From a virus: 43,676 nt of DNA. A program made the position numbers and the translations under genes. Location of the stretch: positions 1 to 43,676 of the IMG/VR virus record IMGVR_UViG_3300037119_008430; one strand, given 5' to 3'. Numbering within the stretch: the stretch's first letter is position 1; each line of letters begins with the position of its first letter. The notes beneath the pieces are model-generated. The model made no database searches. It was not told the origin of the DNA and saw nothing but the letters and a program-made list of their open reading frames with translations. Below, one piece after another: positions 13,049 to 20,627 of this stretch.

Positions 13049-13480
13049 ATGAACATCAATGTTCACATCCGGATTGAAAGCGCCAAATCGGATGAGATCC
13101 TCCAACAATTGGATGCGCTGAACACGAAAGTGAGCGTGATGGCTATGGCTCTGAAGGACATGAACGAACTGCTCGACGAACTGAACGTCTACACCAACAA
13201 ACTCGGCGTCGCTGCCGAGGCTCAGGCTGCAAAGATCACCGAGATCGGTGAGGACCTGGACAAGCTGATCGCCGAGACCGACGACACGGCAGTCAAGGCT
13301 CGCCTCCAGGCGCACCGCGACACGTTGGCGCAGCTCGCGGCGAACGAGGAAGCCCAAGCGGAAACGTTGGCGAATCTGGCCGCGAAGCGGAACGACCCGC
13401 TGCCTCCGCCGGTCGAACCTCCGGTCGAACCTCCGGTCGAACCGCCAGTGGAACCTCCGGTCGAACCGCCAACCGAGTAG
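13049..13480 (+). CDS. coiled-coil protein with C-terminal Pro-Pro-Val-Glu repeats, 143 aa
   Basis: 143 residues from ATG 13049 (weak GGAG upstream). Residues ~10-115 are heptad-rich and charged (ILQQLDALNTKVSVMAMALK, AEAQAAKITEIGEDLDKL), a long coiled coil. The last ~25 residues are five PPVE units, giving a stiff acidic polyproline tail, encoded by near-perfect 12-bp DNA repeats. Proteins of this type are frequent in phage structural modules without known function; a virion-surface or scaffold-like helper role is possible. The organisation (rod plus rigid tail) suggests a spacer. Confidence 0.75.
   Translation: MNINVHIRIESAKSDEILQQLDALNTKVSVMAMALKDMNELLDELNVYTNKLGVAAEAQAAKITEIGEDLDKLIAETDDTAVKARLQAHRDTLAQLAANEEAQAETLANLAAKRNDPLPPPVEPPVEPPVEPPVEPPVEPPTE
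13406..13470 (+). repeat. 12-bp tandem repeats encoding Pro-Pro-Val-Glu
   Basis: About five consecutive 12-bp units close to CCTCCGGTCGAA encode the acidic polyproline tail of the 13049 gene. Units differ at third codon positions (CCT/CCG, GTC/GTG). Slippage could change copy number among relatives. Confidence 0.85.
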
Positions 13481-13495
13481 GATTTCCATGCGTGG

Positions 13496-13532
13496 GGCCA
13501 CTGACATCATGGACACCACGGTGTCAGTGGCC
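13496..13532 (+). terminator. perfect inverted repeat between 13049 and 13546 genes
   Basis: GGCCACTGACA (13496-13506) pairs perfectly with TGTCAGTGGCC (13522-13532) around a 15-base loop. Inside, GACACC 13512-13517 can pair instead with GGTGTC 13520-13525. There is no U-tract, so it is either a weak terminator/processing site or a structure controlling the following small gene. Confidence 0.55.
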
Positions 13533-13545
13533 TATCGTGGTGTCG

Positions 13546-13707
13546 ATGAAGATCATCGTGTACGACAAGAGTCGGAATCAGTGGCGGTTCTTCTACGTCA
13601 TTCCAGAAGACGATAGCTATGTGGCCAAGTGCCGCAATGGCATTCATCAGTTTCAGCCGACGTTCTTGCGCTGTTCGTGTGGTGAGGTAACGAAATGGGC
13701 CTCTTAG
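13546..13707 (+). CDS. small Cys/His zinc-ribbon-like protein, 53 aa
   Basis: 53 residues from ATG 13546; an in-frame GTG at 13492 would begin inside the hairpin and is rejected. The product starts MKIIVYDKSRNQWRFFYV and ends with C-x4-H...C-x-C (KCRNGIHQFQPTFLRCSCGE), a compact zinc-ribbon-like pattern. The ribosome site is weak. The gene overlaps the next one by 13 bases. Function unknown. Confidence 0.6.
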   Translation: MKIIVYDKSRNQWRFFYVIPEDDSYVAKCRNGIHQFQPTFLRCSCGEVTKWAS

Positions 13708-14078
13708 GCATTCTTCGTTCGGGGGTCAAGACGATCGACAGTGTCACGAAGGACCTCCAGTCTACCGTGACATACAAGCGATTTGTTTCCCAGACTGCGA
13801 AGGGTGTCAAGACCTATGCGTCACCCATCACGATGAAGGCGATCGTGGATCGGAAGCAACAGCAAGTGCGCACCGGAAATGGAATTCTCAGTCTGAGTCG
13901 GGCGACGATCACGTTCGTAGACATCAAGAAGTTGCTCACCGTTACGAACAATCTGGGAATTCGCGACAGCGACATCATCATTCTGCCCGACGGCACGACC
14001 GGGCCGATTCTTTCCCTCTCGGGATTTCTTGACCGTGGCACAGAAGTGCCAGTGGCGACGGAGGCGTTCCTCGGATGA
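13695..14078 (+). CDS. probable head closure/head-tail joining protein, 127 aa
   Basis: 127 residues from ATG 13695, overlapping the preceding gene by 13 bases. The protein is beta-rich: KTYASPITMKAIVDRKQQQVRT, SLSRATITFVD, DSDIIILPDGTTGPILSLSGF. Position after the connector and before the neck genes, together with the P/T-GTTGPI strand pattern of SPP1 gp16-like head closure proteins, supports this role. No signature is decisive, so the call is mainly positional. Its stop overlaps the first gene of the sugar island by 4 bases. Confidence 0.6.
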   Translation: MGLLGILRSGVKTIDSVTKDLQSTVTYKRFVSQTAKGVKTYASPITMKAIVDRKQQQVRTGNGILSLSRATITFVDIKKLLTVTNNLGIRDSDIIILPDGTTGPILSLSGFLDRGTEVPVATEAFLG

Positions 14079-14446
14079 AGATCGAGCATCGTCGCGTTGA
14101 CTTCAAGGATTCTCGAGGGACCATTCGGGATATCTTGAAAGACCGCACCGTGGACAACGTGACGGAAATCGTCACGGCGAAAGGCACAGTGCGCGGCAAC
14201 CATTACCATCGCCAGGCGCTGGTCTACATCTACATCCTGGAGGGGTCATTCAACGTCTTTTCGCGTGAGCATGAAGAAGCGCCAGTACAACAGGCGCATG
14301 TTGCAACAGGGGATTTGGTCATCTTCTTGCCGTACGATCTCCATGCACTGGTCGCTCTGGAAGACAGCCGGTTTCTACTTCTTGCCTCCGGTCCGCGTGG
14401 TGGGGAGCATACGGTGGCGGAAGTGCTCTACGAGGTGCCGGCATGA
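14075..14446 (+). CDS. cupin-fold sugar-related protein (FdtA/WxcM-like), 123 aa
   Basis: 123 residues from ATG 14075 (ATGA overlap). A cupin motif 1 is visible as RGNHYHRQALVYIYILEGSF, with H-x-H metal/active-site histidines, and motif 2 as GDLVIFLPYDLHALVAL. The N-terminal DSRGTIRDIL resembles small cupins of nucleotide-sugar pathways (FdtA isomerase and WxcM-like proteins). Directly downstream is a sugar aminotransferase, a pairing known from bacterial deoxy-aminosugar clusters. It probably isomerises or epimerises a nucleotide-linked keto-sugar, though the substrate is unknown. Confidence 0.75.
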   Translation: MKIEHRRVDFKDSRGTIRDILKDRTVDNVTEIVTAKGTVRGNHYHRQALVYIYILEGSFNVFSREHEEAPVQQAHVATGDLVIFLPYDLHALVALEDSRFLLLASGPRGGEHTVAEVLYEVPA

Positions 14447-15558
14447 TTCCTGTCCATGCGCCGGTCTTCGACCCGGAGGATTTCCACCTCGTGCAGTTCG
14501 CCCTGAACTCCGGTGAGATTTCTGGCACGTTCGGTCGATTCATCACGGAGTTCGAAGAACGCTTCGCGGAATTCTGTGGCTGCAACTTCGGCATCGCCGT
14601 GAGCAGTGGGACCACCGCCTTGCATCTGGCTGCGGCCGTGCTGGGAATTGGTCGTGGCGACGAAGTCCTGATGAACGCGTGTACGAATATCGCGACGGCG
14701 AATGCGGTGGTTCAGCAGGGTGGGATCGTCGTTCCGATTGATTCGGAGCCTGACACCTGGAATATGCGTGTAGATCTGCTTGAAGATGCGATTACCTCAC
14801 GCGCCCGCGCGATCATGCCGGTGCACATCTACGGTCATCCCGTTGATATGGATCGGGTCATGGAAATCGCGCACAAGTATGAGCTTCGCGTGATCGAAGA
14901 TTGCGCGGAAGCCCACGGCGCGGAATATCGCGGACGACGTGTGGGCAGCTTCGGCGACTTCGGTTGTTTCAGTTTCTACGCAAACAAAGTGATCACCACC
15001 GGCGAAGGTGGAATGCTCGTGACGAACGATCCGCAGCTTGCGGAGCAGGCCCGCAGCTTGCGCAATCTCGGATTTGGAATTCCTCGCTTCGTTCATCATG
15101 AGATGGGCTTCAACTACCGCATGACGAACGTCCAGGCCGCGATCGGGGTGGGTCAGCTGTCGAGGATTGAACAGATCATCGAACGCAAGCGCCATATTGC
15201 GCAGATGTATTTGGATCGACTGGCTGACGTGCCTGGTCTACGACTGCCTGTCGAAGCAGACTACGCTCGTTCGGTCTACTGGATGTTCGGCGTGGTGTTG
15301 GAACCAGAGTTCGGTGTGCACCGTGACGATTTCGCGGCTGAGCTGCTAGACCACGGTGTGGACACGCGCACCATGTTCTGCCCGATGAATCAGCAGCCGG
15401 CGTTGCTCAAACGTGGTGCAGTGAAACGGCTCGCGTGCCCGGTCGCGGACTTCCTCTGGACGAACGGCTTGTATCTTCCCAGTGGAAATGGTCTGACGGA
15501 AAGTGAAATTGACGGGATCTGTCACCTCGTTCAGGAGATGAGCCCGGCATGCGCGTGA
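14443..15558 (+). CDS. DegT/DnrJ/EryC1 family sugar aminotransferase, 371 aa
   Basis: 371 residues from ATG 14443 (ATGA overlap with the cupin). The fold-type I PLP features are clear: SSGTTALHLAAAVLGIGRGDEV, the PVHIYGHPVDMD strand, the VIEDCAEAHGA aspartate that contacts the pyridine nitrogen, and the Schiff-base lysine K182 in SFYANKVITTGEGGML. FNYRMTNVQAAIGVGQL completes the family pattern. Closest in feel to GDP-perosamine synthase-like enzymes, which put an amino group on a 4-keto nucleotide sugar using glutamate. The length is normal for the family, so it should be active. The exact sugar and nucleotide cannot be read. Confidence 0.92.
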   Translation: MIPVHAPVFDPEDFHLVQFALNSGEISGTFGRFITEFEERFAEFCGCNFGIAVSSGTTALHLAAAVLGIGRGDEVLMNACTNIATANAVVQQGGIVVPIDSEPDTWNMRVDLLEDAITSRARAIMPVHIYGHPVDMDRVMEIAHKYELRVIEDCAEAHGAEYRGRRVGSFGDFGCFSFYANKVITTGEGGMLVTNDPQLAEQARSLRNLGFGIPRFVHHEMGFNYRMTNVQAAIGVGQLSRIEQIIERKRHIAQMYLDRLADVPGLRLPVEADYARSVYWMFGVVLEPEFGVHRDDFAAELLDHGVDTRTMFCPMNQQPALLKRGAVKRLACPVADFLWTNGLYLPSGNGLTESEIDGICHLVQEMSPACA

Positions 15559-16304
15559 ATATTGTGGTGGCTCGTGGTGATATCGAGTGGATTTGCGGCC
15601 GAATGGCTCGTGAGCTCGCGGCACGACTCCCCACGTTCGGCATTTCCGCATCGATCAACGGAGAGCCCGGTGATCTGGAGTACCAGCAAGTCGTCTACGG
15701 CCCACCTCTGACTCGACCGGCCATCGGATTGTTCACGCATGGACGTGAGCGTCCATATCAATTCGGAAAAGATTACGATGGGGCGGTTTGTATGAACCGA
15801 ACCATGTTACAATACCTGAACGAAGCCGGGGCGATAATCCCTCAGGTCATTGAGCAGCCAGTGGATTCAGTCTTCAACAAGACACCTGTGTTCGGTGTGG
15901 CGGGCCGTGTCTATGGTGATGGCCGCAAGGGGGAGTTCCTCGTCGCGAAGATGGTGGCCGCTGGCTATCGCGTGATTGCATGGGGACAAGGTTGGCCATG
16001 CGAAATCGTGTCGTCGGATGTGGCGTTCTTACCGGCATTCTATTCGATGATTGATTACTACGTGGACACGTCCAGTGATGAAGGTGGCTGCACCCCGGCA
16101 TTGGAAGCCATGGCGAGTGGAAAACCTGTGATCAGCCACACGATTGGCGTGGACCGCCCGGTGCTGGCCTACATGCGGCACGATTGGCCGAGCCTGGAAC
16201 GACTTCTGATTTCGTTGACCAGTCCGCGCACGTATGACCAGTGGGCTGCAGACCATGCGGAATACTTCCGGCGAGTGCTCATGGTGAAAGGCATCGCGGC
16301 GTGA
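15549..16304 (+). CDS. GT4-like glycosyltransferase (short), 251 aa
   Basis: 251 residues from ATG 15549, overlapping the aminotransferase by 10 bases. The C-terminal half holds a GT-B nucleotide-sugar binding signature, DTSSDEGGCTPALEAMASGKPVI, with the E-x7-E pair E178/E186. A preceding FGVAGRVYGDGRKGEFLVAKM matches the start of the second Rossmann domain. The N-terminal acceptor domain is shorter than in most GT4 enzymes (~350-400 aa), so this is a minimal version, as seen in several phages. It probably transfers a sugar to a phage virion protein or a host glycan. Confidence 0.8.
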   Translation: MRVNIVVARGDIEWICGRMARELAARLPTFGISASINGEPGDLEYQQVVYGPPLTRPAIGLFTHGRERPYQFGKDYDGAVCMNRTMLQYLNEAGAIIPQVIEQPVDSVFNKTPVFGVAGRVYGDGRKGEFLVAKMVAAGYRVIAWGQGWPCEIVSSDVAFLPAFYSMIDYYVDTSSDEGGCTPALEAMASGKPVISHTIGVDRPVLAYMRHDWPSLERLLISLTSPRTYDQWAADHAEYFRRVLMVKGIAA

Positions 16305-16930
16305 CCTTTTCCATCGCGATCCGCACCGTGCCGAAGCGATTCCCGCTGTTCTCGGAGCTGTTTTATCGTGCTGCTTGCATGATCATGGACGACTCAGTGC
16401 TCGGGATGAACATCAGCGCAAATCCAGAGGTGGCGCCGAATGAAAACGGATGCCGGGCATTGGAAGGCGCGGCGGCATTCGGGGCGGATTGGGTCATCTT
16501 CTTGGAAGACGACGCGGGCCTGATCCACAGTTTCTTGCCAAACGTCAAATGGTGGATTGGAAACCACGCGCAAGACGATGTGCATATCTACCCGCTGGGC
16601 TGTCAGTACGACCACTGGGAACCAGGAGCCACCGCGTGGAAATATCCCATTCCGATGTTCTACTGCAGCGTGGCGATGATAATTCGTGGAACACAGGTGC
16701 CGTCACTCGTGGCGTATTTTCGCCAGAACAGTCACGTGGCGCAAGGCTTCGACCTGATGTCGGGTCATTGGCACGAGTCGATTTCCAAGAGTCCGTGTCT
16801 GCTCACGCCGATCCCGTGTTTGGTGGAGCATCTCGGTGATGACTCCACACTGATTGAAGGACGCCCGGAGCGAAACGTCGTAGGTCGCTTCCGTGGATTC
16901 AAAGGCTACGACTTTTCCTACGTGGGGTAG
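16301..16930 (+). CDS. GT-A-like glycosyltransferase, 209 aa
   Basis: 209 residues from GTG 16301, which overlaps the upstream TGA (GTGA). An earlier ATG at 16241 lies deep in the preceding gene and is rejected. A nucleotide-sugar transferase core is suggested by GADWVIFLEDDAGLIHSF with the acidic E69-D70-D71 metal-binding triad, then a mid-domain YCSVAMIIRG and an EHLGDDSTLIEGR end segment reminiscent of GT25/GT-A enzymes. Its placement within a run of sugar genes agrees. Donor and acceptor are unknown. Confidence 0.65.
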   Translation: MTFSIAIRTVPKRFPLFSELFYRAACMIMDDSVLGMNISANPEVAPNENGCRALEGAAAFGADWVIFLEDDAGLIHSFLPNVKWWIGNHAQDDVHIYPLGCQYDHWEPGATAWKYPIPMFYCSVAMIIRGTQVPSLVAYFRQNSHVAQGFDLMSGHWHESISKSPCLLTPIPCLVEHLGDDSTLIEGRPERNVVGRFRGFKGYDFSYVG

Positions 16931-16934
16931 AGGA

Positions 16935-17540
16935 ATGGCAGAAAACATCGGCACTGCAGAAAACAACGAACGCTTCCGCGAATATCCGTACAACATTCGT
17001 GAAACGTGGTGGAACGACATGCAGCGCGAGAAGATGCGCCAGATGGCCAGTCGTATTCGTGAAGGCGAATGGGTGGCTGATGTTGGCTGCAACGCGGGCT
17101 ATCTTCCTGAGTTCTTACCAGTTGGCTGTGTGGCGCACGGCATCGACCTGTCACCGGCACTCGTGGAGCGGGCGCGCGAGCGTGGCTTGTATCGTTCGGT
17201 GGCGGTGGCTCCGGCGGAAGAGCAGCCGTTTGACGACAAGTCCATGGACGTCGTTGTGATGGCCGGCGTGATCGAATATCCATTCGATCCACAGCAGGTG
17301 CTTCGCGAGTGCGCTCGCGTGGCGCGTCGTATCGTGATCGTGGAAGCATGCCACGAAGACGGAATCTGGGGTGCAGAGCGTATCCCCATCCACTCGCACA
17401 TGGTTCGCAGCTATAACGAAGAAACGCTGGTCAAAGAAGTCGCGACAATCGGCCGAGTCACCTGGATTCATGTGGTCAACGGCGACGGCGTCGGACTGCA
17501 CGGCCAGCCGCAGCACCGTATCGTTGAGGTGACACTGTGA
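16935..17540 (+). CDS. class I SAM-dependent methyltransferase, 201 aa
   Basis: 201 residues from ATG 16935 (GAGGA immediately before; the in-frame ATG 16893 would overlap the previous gene by 38 bases). SAM-binding motif I is VADVGCNAGYL (from residue 47), followed by the acidic post-I residue in GIDLSPALVERARERG, motif II around SMDVVVMAGVIEY and motif III around ARRIVIVEAC. This is a Methyltransf_11/25-type fold. In this context it most likely methylates a sugar or a glycan end, though a protein substrate cannot be excluded. It overlaps the next glycosyltransferase by 4 bases. Confidence 0.85.
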   Translation: MAENIGTAENNERFREYPYNIRETWWNDMQREKMRQMASRIREGEWVADVGCNAGYLPEFLPVGCVAHGIDLSPALVERARERGLYRSVAVAPAEEQPFDDKSMDVVVMAGVIEYPFDPQQVLRECARVARRIVIVEACHEDGIWGAERIPIHSHMVRSYNEETLVKEVATIGRVTWIHVVNGDGVGLHGQPQHRIVEVTL

Positions 17541-18880
17541 AGTCCCTGCTCTGGGTCGGGGACGCTGGTGTCCCGAGCGGTTTCGCGAAAGCCACCCATG
17601 AGATCTTGAACCATCTCCTGGATGATTTCCGCGTTACGGTGTTGGGCATCAATTATCGTGGCGATCCTCATGCATATCCGTACGAAATTTGGGCCGCACT
17701 TCCAGGTGGCGACTACTTCGGAATTGGCCGTCTGATCTGGATGTGCGATTTGCTCAATGGCCGTGATGGAAAACCACCTGATGTCATCGTGTTGCAGAAC
17801 GATGGCTGGAACATCCCGCAATACATGCAGCTGCTCCGCAAGAAGTTACCCAGCGGCAAGTGGGCGTTCCCTGAATACGCGAACATCCCGGTGGTAGCGA
17901 TCGTGGCCGTCGACGGCAAGAATTTCCAAGGCAAGTGGCTAGATGGCGTGAGCATGGCCATCTTCTGGACGCAGTTCGCGTTGGACGAAGCACGTCGTGG
18001 TGGCTACACCGGCGAAGCAGCAGTCATCCCACTGGGTGTGGACTTGAACATCTACAAACCAGTGCCGCAAGCGGAAGCGCGGGCGCGTCGGTTGGATCCG
18101 TCGATGAAGGACTTCTTCATTGTCGGCAACGTTAATCGCAACCAGCCCCGCAAGCGATGGGACTTGATGATCAAGTACTTCGCGGCGTGGATCAAGCAAG
18201 TGCCCCGCGGAACAGAAGAGGAGATTGCGACGTCCCGAGTGGTCATCCGAGACGCGATGCTCCTACTGCATACAGCCCCCACTGGCGATACAGGGTGTGA
18301 TGTCGCTCAGCTGGCCCGCTACTATGGAGTTGCGGAGTTTCTCGCCGTGGCGGAGCCCCAGGCGTTTTACGGGATCAGCGAAGAAATGCTTGTGGACTTC
18401 GTGAACTGCTTCGACGTCAATGCATCGACGTCGCAGGGAGAGGGATTCGGGCTGACCGCCCTGGAATCGATGGCGTGCGGCAAGCCCAACGTGTTGGGCG
18501 ACTGGTCTGCGTATGGTGAGTGGGCGAAGGGAGCCGCATGGTTGGTTCCGTGCAAGACCACGCACATCGGCCCTCCCTACACCAACGTCATTGGCGGGGT
18601 GCCGGATCAGGAAGAGTTCGTCAAGGCACTGAATCGGTTGTACACGGACAAGCGCACGCGAGAGATCAACGGATTGGCTGCGCTCGAGCGCGCCCGCGAG
18701 CCGCAGTTCCGATGGGAGAATATCGGGAAAGCCTATCAGCTGGCGTTGGCTTCAGTGCTTTGCGAACACAAGTGGATTGACATGACCACTCTCACAAATC
18801 GAGGCATTAGTACATCGCAGTGCAGTCTTTGCAAGCGAATTCGTACGGAGAAAATCGTTGAAGAGGAAGTCGCCCAATGA
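17537..18880 (+). CDS. GT4 family glycosyltransferase with C-terminal zinc ribbon, 447 aa
   Basis: 447 residues from ATG 17537 (ATGA overlap). The N-terminal SLLWVGDAGVPSGFAKATHEIL has the Gly-rich loop of GT-B enzymes. FFIVGNVNRNQPRKRWDLMIKYF is the start of the donor domain, and ASTSQGEGFGLTALESMACGKPNV contains the E302-x7-E310 pair. The protein ends with CEHKWIDM and QCSLCKRIR, a C-x-H / C-x2-C zinc ribbon that is not part of GT4 enzymes. Full length and intact motifs imply activity. It closes the sugar island; the next gene is a normal neck gene. Confidence 0.88.
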   Translation: MKSLLWVGDAGVPSGFAKATHEILNHLLDDFRVTVLGINYRGDPHAYPYEIWAALPGGDYFGIGRLIWMCDLLNGRDGKPPDVIVLQNDGWNIPQYMQLLRKKLPSGKWAFPEYANIPVVAIVAVDGKNFQGKWLDGVSMAIFWTQFALDEARRGGYTGEAAVIPLGVDLNIYKPVPQAEARARRLDPSMKDFFIVGNVNRNQPRKRWDLMIKYFAAWIKQVPRGTEEEIATSRVVIRDAMLLLHTAPTGDTGCDVAQLARYYGVAEFLAVAEPQAFYGISEEMLVDFVNCFDVNASTSQGEGFGLTALESMACGKPNVLGDWSAYGEWAKGAAWLVPCKTTHIGPPYTNVIGGVPDQEEFVKALNRLYTDKRTREINGLAALERAREPQFRWENIGKAYQLALASVLCEHKWIDMTTLTNRGISTSQCSLCKRIRTEKIVEEEVAQ

Positions 18881-19251
18881 TTGGTGAGGAAGCCATGGTG
18901 CGGAACATGCTGAAAATCGCAGCAGAGTTCCCGGAGCGTGTTGGAAAGGCTCTGTCTGCCGAAGCCAAGATTGAGGTTCGGGAGATGAAGCGCCGCACGC
19001 CGGTGGACACCACACCAAATGCTCCTCATCCTGGGCAACTTCGTGATTCGATTCATGATCATCCACCGGAACGACTGTTCCGCCGGATTTCCGTACTGAT
19101 CACGACCGGGCCGGAAGCGCCATACGATATCTATGTGCATGAAAATCCTGACGCGATTCATTCGGTTGGACAGTGGCAATTTATGTCGTCCGTGATCAAC
19201 GAGTCGCGATCGTTCATGGGTGAACGAGTTGCCCGACGGGTGAAATTCTAA
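18877..19251 (+). CDS. neck/tail completion protein (HK97 gp10-like), 124 aa
   Basis: 124 residues from ATG 18877, overlapping the glycosyltransferase by 4 bases. EAKIEVREMKRRTPVDTTPNAPHPGQLRDSI is characteristic of the HK97 gp10/SPP1 gp17-like tail completion family (the conserved RTPVDTG..P.H.G.LR.S pattern), followed by strand-rich RRISVLITTGPEAPYDIYVHENPD. It would join the finished head to the tail. It lies before the tail terminator, exactly where this family normally occurs, so the sugar genes interrupt the canonical neck order. Confidence 0.85.
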   Translation: MIGEEAMVRNMLKIAAEFPERVGKALSAEAKIEVREMKRRTPVDTTPNAPHPGQLRDSIHDHPPERLFRRISVLITTGPEAPYDIYVHENPDAIHSVGQWQFMSSVINESRSFMGERVARRVKF

Positions 19252-19682
19252 TGTGGCTTGACGAAGTCGCCGCACGGCTCGTCGCGCAAAGTGTCGGTGT
19301 GATGGGCACACAGGCACTGACCTCGAATTCCATCTTCATCGGATCAGCTGCGTTGATTCCGACAGGAGAGGGTGCGGACGGACCATATCTATTGCTGAAA
19401 GATACAGGGGGCTCCGGTTCGGCGAAGACGCAGAACAATACAGCAACTGAGCGACCGACTGGCCAGATTTCCACGCGGGCCAGATCGCCGGTGGCTGCGT
19501 ACGACATGGCGAAGGCGGCATACGTGGCTTTGGGTGGCGAGAATGGTTTGTTCAACATCACACTGAGCAGCGTGCGATATCTGAGCCTCGTGGCTCGGAC
19601 GATGCCGTCCGACATCGGGCTGGATCAAGAAGCGCGTCCGATGTTTTCGTTCAACATCGACGCGGAAAAACAACCTTCGTGA
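19251..19682 (+). CDS. tail terminator-like protein, 143 aa
   Basis: 143 residues from ATG 19251 (TAATG overlap). The protein starts MWLDEVAARLVAQSVG and has IPTGEGADGPYLLLKDTGGSG, LSSVRYLSLVARTMPSDIGLDQEARPMFSFNIDAEK. This strand-rich pattern with the T..RPGF..N-like end is typical of phage minor capsid/tail terminator proteins (PF12691-like, lambda gpU position). It would cap the tail tube at its final length. The stop codon is inside a perfect hairpin at 19677-19695. Confidence 0.75.
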   Translation: MWLDEVAARLVAQSVGVMGTQALTSNSIFIGSAALIPTGEGADGPYLLLKDTGGSGSAKTQNNTATERPTGQISTRARSPVAAYDMAKAAYVALGGENGLFNITLSSVRYLSLVARTMPSDIGLDQEARPMFSFNIDAEKQPS

Positions 19683-19695
19683 CATCGTGTCACGA
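19677..19695 (+). promoter_or_regulatory. perfect 8-bp hairpin upstream of the tail tube gene
   Basis: TCGTGACA (19677-19684) pairs with TGTCACGA (19688-19695) around a 3-base loop, across the tail terminator stop codon and 17 bases before the tail tube ATG. It may stabilise the 5' end of a processed tail tube mRNA. There is no U-tract. Confidence 0.55.
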
Positions 19696-19712
19696 GTAGA
19701 TAGGAGACTGAA

Positions 19713-20168
19713 ATGACACTTGCCATCAGCGCCCACGGAACATTGGTGGCCGTCCAGTTGACACCGGGCGGCGCATTCACCGATGTGGCCGAACAGGGCG
19801 ACATCACACCACCGGCACTGTCGCGTAACGAATTCGACGCGACGACCCAGGAAAAGGACATTGACTCCTACGTCTTGGGCGTGCTTCGTCGTGGCGCGTT
19901 CACGCAGCCACTCAACTGGTTGCCAGACAACGCCACGCATGATCATCTCACGGGCGTCTACAAGCTGATGATCGAGAACACGGTCACCGGCTGGCGCATC
20001 ACGTATCCGGACGGAACCAAGTGGATCATGTCCGGTCAAGTTCAGTCGATCACGCCGCAAGCGCCGGTCGACGGGAAGCTGGCAGCCGACGTCACGCTTC
20101 GTTTCAGCGGGGCCATGCAGATCTTGACGGCACTCGGCGCGATCACGGACATCGGCCTCAGCGCATAG
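19713..20168 (+). CDS. major tail tube protein, 151 aa
   Basis: 151 residues from ATG 19713 with ribosome site AGGAG. Content fits the tail tube fold: MTLAISAHGTLVAVQLTPGGAFTDVAEQGDITPP, a loop with RNEFDATTQEKDID, then strand-rich GWRITYPDGTKWIMSGQVQ and APVDGKLAADVTLRFSG, the conserved final strands of lambda gpV-like tubes. It lies between the tail terminator and the chaperones and is bracketed by hairpins, both expected for the second most abundant virion protein. Confidence 0.88.
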   Translation: MTLAISAHGTLVAVQLTPGGAFTDVAEQGDITPPALSRNEFDATTQEKDIDSYVLGVLRRGAFTQPLNWLPDNATHDHLTGVYKLMIENTVTGWRITYPDGTKWIMSGQVQSITPQAPVDGKLAADVTLRFSGAMQILTALGAITDIGLSA

Positions 20169-20199
20169 TCTGCCCCACGCAGCGTGGCGCCACCTCTTT

Positions 20200-20238
20200 G
20201 CCGGGCTCAGGTGGTGTCACGAATCTCAAGAGCCCGGC
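20200..20238 (+). terminator. hairpin after the tail tube gene
   Basis: GCCGGGCTC (20200-20208) pairs perfectly with GAGCCCGGC (20230-20238), followed by ATTCTTCTGTGTG, a modest U-rich tail. The loop is 21 bases. It is probably a partial terminator that lowers expression of the tail chaperones and tape measure relative to the tube. Confidence 0.75.
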
Positions 20239-20261
20239 ATTCTTCTGTGTGGGGTGAAGAT

Positions 20262-20627
20262 ATGAGTGAGACAAAGACGAACGTGACCGAGTTCAAGATC
20301 CTCTCCATCGACGATATCGAAGCGTCGGTCGACGTGGAATACGCGCTGGTTGATGGCTTCAAGCCAGGAGAGAAGTTCCGGATTCAGTCACTGACTGCTG
20401 GCGACCTGATTGAGTGGTCGGAGGCGAACGAGGGCGAGGCGAAGCGCACGGCGGGTCTTCGTCTCATTGTGAAGAGCTTGGTGGACACGGATGGCAAGAG
20501 GATCGCCGGGGACAAGCACATCGAACTCTTCCGCAAGAAGTCACACAAGGTGACGGAGCGGATCGTGAAGGACATCCTCAAGTTGAACGACATGAAAGTG
20601 AAAGCGGGTGACGCAAAAAACGACTGA
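20262..20627 (+). CDS. tail assembly chaperone, short form (gpG-like), 121 aa
   Basis: 121 residues from ATG 20262; an earlier in-frame GTG at 20184 starts before the terminator hairpin and is rejected. KILSIDDIEASVDVEYALVDGFKPGEKFRIQSLTAGDLIEWSEANEGE is followed by HKVTERIVKDILKLNDM, a pattern common in tail assembly chaperones that coat the tape measure. The reading frame ends just after a slippery A AAA AAC, so part of the ribosomes should shift by -1 into the next frame and make the longer gpGT-like product. It is placed directly after the tail tube, as in lambda. Confidence 0.88.
   Translation: MSETKTNVTEFKILSIDDIEASVDVEYALVDGFKPGEKFRIQSLTAGDLIEWSEANEGEAKRTAGLRLIVKSLVDTDGKRIAGDKHIELFRKKSHKVTERIVKDILKLNDMKVKAGDAKND
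20615..20621 (+). promoter_or_regulatory. programmed -1 ribosomal frameshift site A AAA AAC
   Basis: The zero-frame codons are GCA AAA AAC GAC TGA, so the heptamer A AAA AAC at 20615-20621 is exactly in the X XXY YYZ phase. A -1 slip joins the open frame that runs to 20983. The stop of the short form follows after one codon. Confidence 0.93.

Noticed and set aside
13406-13470. Short tandem repeats as a CRISPR array
   Set aside because: Units are 12 bp, contiguous with no spacers, and encode PPVE in frame.
14443-18880. Sugar island as a recent bacterial insertion or mobile element
   Set aside because: No transposase, integrase or flanking repeats seen, and every junction is a tight start/stop overlap or abutment, pointing to long residence.
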